The notes below the pieces were generated by a model that was not told the DNA's origin, made no database searches, and worked only from the letters and a program-made list of their open reading frames with translations. A stretch of 13,377 nt of DNA from positions 1 to 13,377 of the forward strand of contig JAIOQD010000063.1 in assembly GCA_021413595.1 (NCBI GenBank), given 5' to 3'. Origin of the DNA: Bacteroidota bacterium (GTDB lineage: Bacteria > Bacteroidota > Bacteroidia > 2-12-FULL-35-15). The translations under genes and the position numbers were made by a program. Below are positions 7,618-13,377 of this stretch, in pieces. Each line of letters starts with the position of its first letter. Within the stretch, counting starts at the first letter, position 1.

Positions 7618-8292
7618 ATGAGTACAAATCAGGCAAATTTTTTACAATCATCACTCGGAAAAAAACTAATTATGGGTCTTACCGGCTTATTCTTAATTTC
7701 TTTTTTAGTAGTGCATGCGTTTATTAATTCATTAATATTTTGTAATGACGGTGGTACACTGTTTAATGAAGGCTCCGAATTTATGGCACATAATCCGGTA
7801 ATTCGGGTTGTAGAAATTGTATTGTTCATCGGTATCATTCTTCACATTGTGCAAGCATTGATTTTGACTTTGCAAAACAATAAAGCCCGTCCAGTAAAAT
7901 ATGCGGTAAATAATGGAAAGGCAAATAGTAAGTGGTACTCCCGCTCCATGGGTCTTTTGGGGACATTACTATTGATGTTTTTAATAATCCATTTAAAACA
8001 TTTTTGGGTGGTAAGTCGCTTTACCGATGAAATTACAAGTGGAGAAGAGACTATGTATGGTGAAATGAAAGAAGTTTTTGAAAATCCTTTAGTTGTGATA
8101 ATATACGTGTTAGGTGTTATTTCTTTAGGCTATCATTTACTTCATGGTTTTCAGTCAGCATTTCAAACATTAGGTTTAAATCACCCGAAATACACACCGG
8201 TTATAAAAGCCATTGGATTTTGGTTTTCAATAATAATCTCATTGGTTTTTGCTGCAATGCCCATCGCATTGTATATGGGCTGGGTAAAATAG
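7618..8292 (+). CDS. sdhC: Succinate dehydrogenase/fumarate reductase cytochrome b subunit
   Basis: A 224-residue membrane anchor of complex II. Five hydrophobic helices are visible at about 16-40, 61-86, 110-131, 157-177 and 196-222, the single-polypeptide five-helix layout of the Wolinella/Bacillus type, which holds two haems b. Candidate axial ligands are H33 (VVHAF), H76 (ILHIVQA), H125 or H128 (IHLKHFW) and H173 (YHLLHGFQSAF). The protein anchors SdhA and SdhB and passes electrons to or from menaquinone. It is first in the operon, with sdhA starting 217 bp downstream across a palindromic element. Start at ATG 7618 fits the family N-terminus (SSLGKKLIMGLTG). Confidence 0.95.
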   Translation: MSTNQANFLQSSLGKKLIMGLTGLFLISFLVVHAFINSLIFCNDGGTLFNEGSEFMAHNPVIRVVEIVLFIGIILHIVQALILTLQNNKARPVKYAVNNGKANSKWYSRSMGLLGTLLLMFLIIHLKHFWVVSRFTDEITSGEETMYGEMKEVFENPLVVIIYVLGVISLGYHLLHGFQSAFQTLGLNHPKYTPVIKAIGFWFSIIISLVFAAMPIALYMGWVK

Positions 8293-8317
8293 TTTTTTGA
8301 ATTATAAGGTAAATTTA

Positions 8318-8493
8318 ACCGCAGAGGTACGCAGAGATAAAGGCGGAGAGTCGCTGAGAAAAAAATGCGAGAGGACGAGCTAACCGAAGTAATTATAGGG
8401 TGTGCAATTAAAGTGCATATCAAAGATTAAAAAGAGTAGTAATAATTATTGATCTCTGTGGCGCTCTGCGAAAATCTCAGCGAGCTCTGCGGT
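8318..8493. repeat. CGCAGAG-type imperfect palindrome between sdhC and sdhA
   Basis: Outer arms ACCGCAGAG (8318-8326) and CTCTGCGGT (8485-8493) are perfect. Inside them, GCAGAG, GCTGAGA and CTCTGTGG blocks repeat in complementary order over about 50 bp per side, with an AT-rich centre of about 80 bp. It fills most of the 217-bp gap. It resembles the dispersed CGCAGAG intergenic repeats common in Bacteroidota. It contains no T-run that would clearly end transcription before sdhA. Confidence 0.7.
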
Positions 8494-8509
8494 AAAAAAA
8501 GTAAAGAAT

Positions 8510-10486
8510 ATGAAATTAGATTCAAAAATACCGGAAGGAACTCTCGAAGAAAAATGGAGTAAATACAAAGCCTCTTGTGCACTTGTTAATCCTGCAAATA
8601 AAAGAAGTCTGGAAATTATTGTTGTAGGTTCTGGTCTTGCCGGAGCTTCTGCTGCTGCTTCATTAGCGGAATTGGGTTACAAAGTAAAAGTTTTTTGTTT
8701 TCAGGATTCGGCTCGTAGAGCGCATTCTATTGCTGCTCAGGGGGGTATTAATGCTGCAAAAAATTATCAGAATGATGGTGACAGTACCTATCGTTTATTT
8801 TATGATACCATTAAAGGTGGTGATTACCGTGCTCGTGAAGGAAATGTGTATCGTTTGGCGGAAGTAAGTGCAAATATTATTGATCAATGTGTGGCACAAG
8901 GTGTGCCTTTAGCACGTGAATATGGCGGGATGCTGAGTAATCGTTCATTCGGTGGAACGCAGGTTCAGCGTACATTTTATGCTGCAGGGCAAACAGGACA
9001 ACAGTTATTATTAGGCGCATATAGTGGTTTGCAACGTCAGGTTGGTTTGGGTACAGTAGAAATGCTTGCCCGTCATGAAATGCTTGAAGTGGTTACCATT
9101 GAAGGCAAAGCACGTGGCATCATAGCTCGCGATCTTGTTACCGGGAAACTAGAGCGCCACTTCGGACATGCCGTATTATTATGTACAGGAGGTTATGGAA
9201 ACGTATTTTATCTTTCTACCAATGCAATGGGCTGTAATGTAACAGCAGCCTGGAAAGCTCACAAAAAAGGTGCATTCTTTGGCAACCCTTGTTTCACACA
9301 AATTCATCCAACATGTATTCCTGTTTCGGGAGATCATCAATCGAAATTAACATTGATGAGTGAATCATTACGTAACGATGGACGTATCTGGGTTCCTAAG
9401 AAAGCGGGTGATGTTCGTAAAGCAAATGAAATTCCGGAAGAAGAACGTGATTATTATTTAGAGCGCAGGTATCCTGCATTTGGTAACCTTGTTCCTAGGG
9501 ATGTGGCTTCACGTGCTGCAAAAGAACGTTGTGATGCAGGGTTTGGAGTAGGTAATTCCAAAATGGCAGTATTCCTTGATTTTAAATCGGCTATCGAACG
9601 TTATGGACATAACTTGGCTGTTAAATTGGGTGTTCAAAACCCAACTGCTGATCAGTTAAAGGATTTCGGTAAACAAGTGGTGGAAGAAAAATACGGTAAC
9701 TTATTTGAAATGTATGAGCAGATTACCGGTGAAAACCCTTATGAAGTTGCCATGCGTATCTATCCTGCCGTACATTATACAATGGGCGGATTATGGGTTG
9801 ATTATAATTTGATGACCACCGTTCCGGGTTTATATTGTTTAGGCGAAGCCAACTTCTCTGATCACGGAGCTAATCGCCTTGGAGCATCTGCTTTGATGCA
9901 AGGTTTGGCAGATGGTTATTTTGTGTTACCATATACTATTGGTGCATATTTATCGAAAGAAATAAGTGTAAAAGCAATTTCAACGGATCATGAAGCATTT
10001 GTTACTGCCGAAAAAGCTGTACAAGCACAAATTGCTAAATTCTTTACAATAAAAGGAACAAAATCTGTTGACCATTTCCACAAAAAATTAGGAAAAATAA
10101 TGTGGGATAAATGTGGTATGGCTCGTAACGAAAAAGGCCTGAACGAAGCGATTTTAGAGATCCGCCAATTGCGTGACGAATTTTGGAAGGATGTTCGTAT
10201 TCCGGGAACTAATGATGAATTAAATCCTGAATTGGAAAAAGCATTTCGTGTTGCTGATTTTCTTGAATTAGGGGAGTTAATGTGCATGGATGCATTGAAC
10301 CGTTCCGAATCTTGTGGTGGCCACTTCCGTGAAGAATCACAAACAGAGGAAGGTGAAGCATTAAGGAATGATGATAAATTCTCCTATGTTTCTGCATGGG
10401 AAAATAAAGGTGATGGTAAATATGAATTGCATAAAGAAGAATTGATATTTGATGTGGTGCACCCAAGTGCAAGAAGTTATAAATAG
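8510..10486 (+). CDS. sdhA: Succinate dehydrogenase/fumarate reductase flavoprotein subunit
   Basis: A 658-residue catalytic subunit that interconverts succinate and fumarate using covalently bound FAD. The dinucleotide-binding motif is [12 protein letters not shown] (38-49). The FAD-linking histidine is H72 in [15 protein letters not shown]. Substrate-site residues include H266 (TQIHPT), the catalytic arginine R330 (VPRDVASRA), H422 (HYTMGG) and R456 (HGANRLG), by comparison with known SdhA/FrdA. The C-terminal helical domain contains [11 protein letters not shown] (600-610). Its length is usual for the Bacteroidota form, longer than E. coli SdhA. It is cotranscribed with sdhC and sdhB. No irregularities were seen. 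Confidence 0.97.
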   Translation: MKLDSKIPEGTLEEKWSKYKASCALVNPANKRSLEIIVVGSGLAGASAAASLAELGYKVKVFCFQDSARRAHSIAAQGGINAAKNYQNDGDSTYRLFYDTIKGGDYRAREGNVYRLAEVSANIIDQCVAQGVPLAREYGGMLSNRSFGGTQVQRTFYAAGQTGQQLLLGAYSGLQRQVGLGTVEMLARHEMLEVVTIEGKARGIIARDLVTGKLERHFGHAVLLCTGGYGNVFYLSTNAMGCNVTAAWKAHKKGAFFGNPCFTQIHPTCIPVSGDHQSKLTLMSESLRNDGRIWVPKKAGDVRKANEIPEEERDYYLERRYPAFGNLVPRDVASRAAKERCDAGFGVGNSKMAVFLDFKSAIERYGHNLAVKLGVQNPTADQLKDFGKQVVEEKYGNLFEMYEQITGENPYEVAMRIYPAVHYTMGGLWVDYNLMTTVPGLYCLGEANFSDHGANRLGASALMQGLADGYFVLPYTIGAYLSKEISVKAISTDHEAFVTAEKAVQAQIAKFFTIKGTKSVDHFHKKLGKIMWDKCGMARNEKGLNEAILEIRQLRDEFWKDVRIPGTNDELNPELEKAFRVADFLELGELMCMDALNRSESCGGHFREESQTEEGEALRNDDKFSYVSAWENKGDGKYELHKEELIFDVVHPSARSYK

Positions 10487-10500
10487 TCAATTAGACATTA

Positions 10501-10548
10501 GATTTAAGAATCAAGATTCAAGAAATCTTGTGTCTTGATTCTTAAATC
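10501..10548 (+). repeat. Strong hairpin between sdhA and sdhB
   Basis: A perfect 16-bp stem (10501-10516 with 10533-10548) encloses a 16-nt loop that itself can form CAAG-AAAT-CTTG. A competing pair, GATTCAAGA (10514-10522) with TCTTGAATC (10547-10555), overlaps the main stem, so two folds exclude each other. It occupies the 84-bp gap before the sdhB ATG at 10571. There is no long T-tract, so termination is unlikely. An effect on message stability or sdhB translation is inferred. Confidence 0.75.
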
Positions 10549-10570
10549 TTGAATCAAAAAAATAATTAGT

Positions 10571-11326
10571 ATGAGTGGAAATATGAATTTAACGCTAAAA
10601 ATCTGGCGTCAGAAAAGTGCAAAAGCAAATGGTCAACTGGTAACATATCCTGTGAAAAATATTTCTCCTGATATGTCTTTCCTTGAAATGTTTGATGTTT
10701 TGAACGAAGAACTTATCAATAAAGGAGAAGAGCCAATTGCGTTTGACCACGATTGCCGTGAAGGTATTTGCGGGGCTTGTAGTATGTTCATTAATGGTCA
10801 GCCACATGGCCCTAAAAAAGGGGTTACTACTTGTCAACTGCACATGCGTTCGTTTAAAGATGGTGATACTATAGTTGTAGAACCATGGAGAGCAGCTGCA
10901 TTTCCTGTTATTAAAGATTTAACTGTTGATCGTGCTGCATTCGATCGTATCATTGCTAAAGGTGGTTTCATCTCTGTAAATACAGGTAATGCCCAAGATG
11001 CCAATAATATCCCTATTCCAAAAATAGATGCAGATCTTTCGTTTAATGCTGCGGCTTGTATTGGTTGTGGAGCTTGCGTTGCAACCTGCAAAAACTCTTC
11101 GGCTATGTTATTTGTTTCTGCAAAAATTTCACAGCTCGCATTATTACCTCAAGGACAAGTGGAACGAATTGCGCGTGCAAAAAATATGGTTGCACAAATG
11201 GATGAAGAAGGATTTGGTAACTGCACTAATACCGGTGCTTGTGAAGTAGAATGTCCAAAAGGAATTTCATTGGAAAATATCGCAAGAATGAATCGTGAAT
11301 ATTTTATGGCGAATATTAAAGAGTAA
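10571..11326 (+). CDS. sdhB: Succinate dehydrogenase/fumarate reductase iron-sulfur subunit
   Basis: A 251-residue electron-transfer subunit with three clusters. The plant-type [2Fe-2S] centre uses C62, C67, C70 and C88 ([18 protein letters not shown]). The [4Fe-4S] centre uses C163, C166, C169 and C228 ([15 protein letters not shown]). The [3Fe-4S] centre uses C173, C218 and C224 ([12 protein letters not shown]), judged by the spacing in known SdhB/FrdB. It links FAD in SdhA to haem and quinone in SdhC. It starts 84 bp after sdhA across a hairpin and is followed by a clear terminator. ATG 10571 is preferred; an in-frame Met four codons later is also possible. Confidence 0.97.
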   Translation: MSGNMNLTLKIWRQKSAKANGQLVTYPVKNISPDMSFLEMFDVLNEELINKGEEPIAFDHDCREGICGACSMFINGQPHGPKKGVTTCQLHMRSFKDGDTIVVEPWRAAAFPVIKDLTVDRAAFDRIIAKGGFISVNTGNAQDANNIPIPKIDADLSFNAAACIGCGACVATCKNSSAMLFVSAKISQLALLPQGQVERIARAKNMVAQMDEEGFGNCTNTGACEVECPKGISLENIARMNREYFMANIKE

Positions 11327-11347
11327 AAATTATTTTAAAATAGTATT

Positions 11348-11376
11348 AAAAGCCAATCCTTTAGGGATTGGCTTTT
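11348..11376 (+). terminator. Intrinsic terminator of sdhCAB
   Basis: A perfect 12-bp stem (11348-11359 with 11365-11376, AAAAGCCAATCC and its complement) with a 5-nt loop runs directly into a long T-tract (through 11381). It starts 22 bp past the sdhB stop. This is a standard Rho-independent terminator. Confidence 0.92.
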
Positions 11377-11603
11377 TTTTTGGTTTGCGGATAGGTAAAT
11401 TTACACTTTTTTTCTTATCGTATTTTTACGGTATTTGCCATACAAAGTATAGTAGAAAAGTAAGGACTTTTTATTTTATTATCATACAACTGTTTAATTA
11501 TAAGGACTTTAAAAAATCTAAAAAAAACATTTTTTTAAATCCTGATTTAATACCATTACTCAATACGTTTTAATCCAATACTGTTTTTGCCTCATTAACG
11601 TAA

Positions 11604-11636
11604 ATCTTTTCCAAAGTTTCATACTTTGGAAAAGAT
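11604..11636. repeat. 14-bp hairpin upstream of the surface-protein gene
   Basis: A perfect 14-bp stem (11604-11617 with 11623-11636, ATCTTTTCCAAAGT type) has a 5-nt loop. No T-run follows on either strand, so it is not a plain intrinsic terminator. It lies about 207 bp before the next ATG, too far for a simple translation control element. Confidence 0.6.
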
Positions 11637-11697
11637 AATTCAGAATTATTAGACTATTTTATAATAAGCATCGGTATAAGAAGGTAAAATGCGAAAA

Positions 11698-11705
11698 TAA
11701 ATTTG
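11698..11705 (+). promoter_or_regulatory. Possible -7 box for the surface-protein gene
   Basis: TAAATTTG matches TAnnTTTG, but no -33 TTTG is found at the right spacing. It would give a long leader of about 130 nt. This box-only match in AT-rich DNA could be chance. Confidence 0.25.
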
Positions 11706-11842
11706 CAATTGTAAAATAATTAGAATTACTTTACCGAAAATTTAGAACAACTAATGGGGTATATTGGGTTAATTATCGACAATTTTGCTGTTACCCCTAA
11801 AAATTCATTTACCCTCAATCCATAACTATTAAAACCAATAAT

Positions 11843-13377
11843 ATGAAAAGAAAAATTACTTTATTCGCAATGATTTTGGTAGGTATTAATGCGTTTGCAA
11901 TCATACCCCCATCATGCCCAGCTCCAATCATAATGCAACAACCGGACAACAATGGTACTTGTGCAGGACAGAATGTGTTTTTTTCTATACTAGCTAACGG
12001 AAACACATTAACCTACCAATGGCAGGTTGATCAAGGTCTTGGGGCCGGATTTACAGACCTCAGCAACGGTCTTGTGTATAATGCAGTTACATCAAACATT
12101 CTAACCGTTTCATCTATTCCATTACCATTCAATGGCTATCAATACCGTTGTGTTGTAACTGATTCTTGTGCGAATATTACTGCTTCCAACGCAGCAACAC
12201 TTTTTATCAGTTTACCCCCGATTGTAACTGCAAATTCAGCAACTATTGTTTCAGGTGGGACAGCTATCCTCACAGCAGCAGGAGCAACCACTTATGTGTG
12301 GCACAGTGGAGGAATGATGGGCGATCCTACTAATCCTATTTCTCTTTCTCCTACAACAACTACAACTTATACTGTAACAGGAACTACCAATGGTTGCTCC
12401 GGCACAACTACTGCAACCGTAACAGTTACTATTCAAGGCGTTACCGGAGCAACCGGACCAACGGGCTATACAGGCGCAACTGGTGCTACAGGCGCTGATG
12501 GTATACAGGGAGTAACAGGTGCTACAGGCACAATAGGTGCAACAGGTTTTCAGGGTAATACAGGTGCCATTGGTGCAACCGGAGCTACTGGCGCAGATGG
12601 TGCACTAAGCGCATGGGGCAAAGCGGGAACCGCAGGAACAAACCCTGCCACTGATTTTGTTGGGACTATAGATGCAACCCCCTTAGTATTCCGAACCAAC
12701 AACATCGAAAGATTTAGAATATTACCTTCCGGAAGCATAGGAATGGGAACCACCACTCCGGTTACTATCGGAAAAGTTTTTCAAATTTCCGCTAATGATG
12801 CCGGAGGAACCAGTATGTTCTTAGAAAACTCCGGTTCCGGAGGAAAAAACTGGAGGATGCTGAGTACAGGAACCGGAAATACAGGTGGAGCAGGAGCTTT
12901 AATGATTGTAAACCACACGGATGACCCTGCTAATCCAAAACTGATGATTACTCCTGCGGGAAATATTGGAATAGGCACTGCTACTCCAAACTCCATAGGT
13001 AAAACACTTCACATTGCTTCTACCAATACCGGAGGAACCAGCCTGTTTTTAGAAAACACTAAAAGTTGGAGGATGTTGAGCACCGGAACGGCTAATACAG
13101 GTGGTGGTGGAAACTTATTGATAGTAAACCACAGCGATGATGCTGCCAATCCTAAATTTACGATCAGTGCTTCGGGAAATGTAGGAGTAGGTACGGTGTC
13201 TCCACAAGCTAAATTAGATGTGAATGGGAATGTGAAAGTTAGTGGCAATTTGAATGCCCCAGCAATTAATACTGATAATTTAACTACTACAAACATTAAC
13301 GTTAGCAATACTTTTACCACTAATAGAATTTCAGCTAACAGAATTACTGCTTCCCACCCTGATAGTGCAATTTATAT
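11843..13377 (+). CDS. Large secreted protein: Ig-like, collagen-like and tail-fibre-like domains (3' end missing)
   Basis: The frame is open from ATG 11843 through the window end (511 complete codons, no stop). A signal peptide ([19 protein letters not shown]) is cleaved near residue 19. Residues about 25-122 look like an Ig-like domain ([19 protein letters not shown]). Residues about 125-198 form a second, PKD/Ig-like one ([18 protein letters not shown]). A collagen-like stretch of 19 Gly-X-Y triplets follows (199-255). Then come a [16 protein letters not shown] block and three GxIGxGTxxP-type motifs. Two copies of a roughly 70-residue repeat ([30 protein letters not shown]) follow, then a [19 protein letters not shown] segment. 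This order is typical of Bacteroidota cell-surface proteins with phage-tail-fibre-like C-terminal parts; a trimeric fibre is inferred. A C-terminal chaperone (peptidase S74) or sorting domain may lie beyond the window. Function unknown; adhesion is plausible. Confidence 0.85.
   Translation, partial: MKRKITLFAMILVGINAFAIIPPSCPAPIIMQQPDNNGTCAGQNVFFSILANGNTLTYQWQVDQGLGAGFTDLSNGLVYNAVTSNILTVSSIPLPFNGYQYRCVVTDSCANITASNAATLFISLPPIVTANSATIVSGGTAILTAAGATTYVWHSGGMMGDPTNPISLSPTTTTTYTVTGTTNGCSGTTTATVTVTIQGVTGATGPTGYTGATGATGADGIQGVTGATGTIGATGFQGNTGAIGATGATGADGALSAWGKAGTAGTNPATDFVGTIDATPLVFRTNNIERFRILPSGSIGMGTTTPVTIGKVFQISANDAGGTSMFLENSGSGGKNWRMLSTGTGNTGGAGALMIVNHTDDPANPKLMITPAGNIGIGTATPNSIGKTLHIASTNTGGTSLFLENTKSWRMLSTGTANTGGGGNLLIVNHSDDAANPKFTISASGNVGVGTVSPQAKLDVNGNVKVSGNLNAPAINTDNLTTTNINVSNTFTTNRISANRITASHPDSAIY
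12437..12607 (+). repeat. Collagen-like Gly-X-Y coding repeat (19 triplets)
   Basis: Nineteen uninterrupted triplets are encoded, mostly GAT, GVT, GPT and GNT with two GAD, one GIQ and one GFQ. Thr dominates the Y position. This composition recalls bacterial collagen-like spore and surface fibres, where Thr may be glycosylated. The DNA is a 9-bp-like GGTGCAACA-type repeat that could slip during replication. Confidence 0.9.
12770..13203 (+). repeat. Tandem ~70-residue fibre repeats
   Basis: Copy one (about 12770-12987) and copy two (about 12997-13203) share [30 protein letters not shown] and a closing GN-G-GT--P. Copy two lacks a short Gly/Ser insert (SGSGGKN) present in copy one. Conservation at protein level with moderate DNA divergence points to an old duplication within the fibre region. 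Confidence 0.8.

Larger units (their letters stand above)
11327..11842. other. AT-rich non-coding region after sdhB
   Basis: Apart from the sdh terminator, a second hairpin and a promoter-like box (listed separately), this stretch holds a perfect 10-bp direct repeat TAAGGACTTT at 11461-11470 and 11501-11510, plus poly-A/poly-T runs near 11511-11536. The open frame through 11295-11573 is low-complexity and crosses the terminator, so I do not call it a gene. Confidence 0.55.

Noticed and set aside
10209..10490. 93-codon open frame on - inside sdhA
   Set aside because: It is His/Leu/Ile-rich antisense shadow of a strongly conserved catalytic gene.
11295..11573. 92-codon open frame overlapping the end of sdhB
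   Set aside because: It crosses the sdh terminator, is made of Phe/Lys/Tyr from AT-rich DNA and shows no family features.
12251..13320. Several long open frames on the - strand opposite the surface protein
   Set aside because: They are Pro/Ser/Val-rich mirrors of the Gly/Thr-rich repeat coding on +, which has a signal peptide and clear domains.

Overview
The window looks like part of the chromosome of a low-GC member of the Bacteroidota. The evidence is combined: a SprB-like repeat adhesin ending in a type IX secretion type-B C-terminal domain, a Bacteroidota-style sdhCAB operon, several upstream boxes matching the TAnnTTTG -7 element of this phylum, little sign of Shine-Dalgarno sequences, and several palindromic intergenic repeats. 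The sequence does not support naming a genus.

Layout from left to right. (1) 1-1721 is the 3' part of a large secreted repeat adhesin on +. It is broken by an out-of-frame junction near 1071-1080 and cut short inside its sorting domain. (2) 1722-2063 is non-coding and holds a diverged inverted repeat. (3) A secreted lytic transglycosylase with C-terminal TPRs lies on -, probably starting at a TTG at 3485. (4) 3913-4665 encodes an orphan REC-LytTR response regulator on +, followed by a strong hairpin terminator and a nested palindromic repeat element. (5) Two genes on - follow: a UbiA-like nine-helix membrane protein and, upstream of it, an aminopeptidase P gene interrupted by one in-frame TAA. 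(6) Divergent from these is sdhC-sdhA-sdhB (7618-11326), a complete succinate dehydrogenase/fumarate reductase operon with palindromic elements in both intergenic gaps and a textbook terminator. (7) After about 470 bp of AT-rich non-coding DNA, a large secreted protein starts at 11843 and is still open at the window end. It has a signal peptide, two Ig-like domains, a collagen-like Gly-X-Thr stretch and tail-fibre-like repeats.

How the genes work together. sdhCAB forms one respiratory complex that passes electrons from succinate to menaquinone, or the reverse. The other genes are mostly single units: surface proteins at both ends, a cell-wall enzyme, a regulator, and a two-gene - strand group. 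I did not find a clearly new multi-gene system. The points most worth a second look are the nonsense-interrupted pepP, the doubly damaged adhesin, the long collagen/tail-fibre-like surface protein (unbroken by stops but lacking its 3' end here), and the set of palindromic elements in gaps, including two inside the sdh operon.
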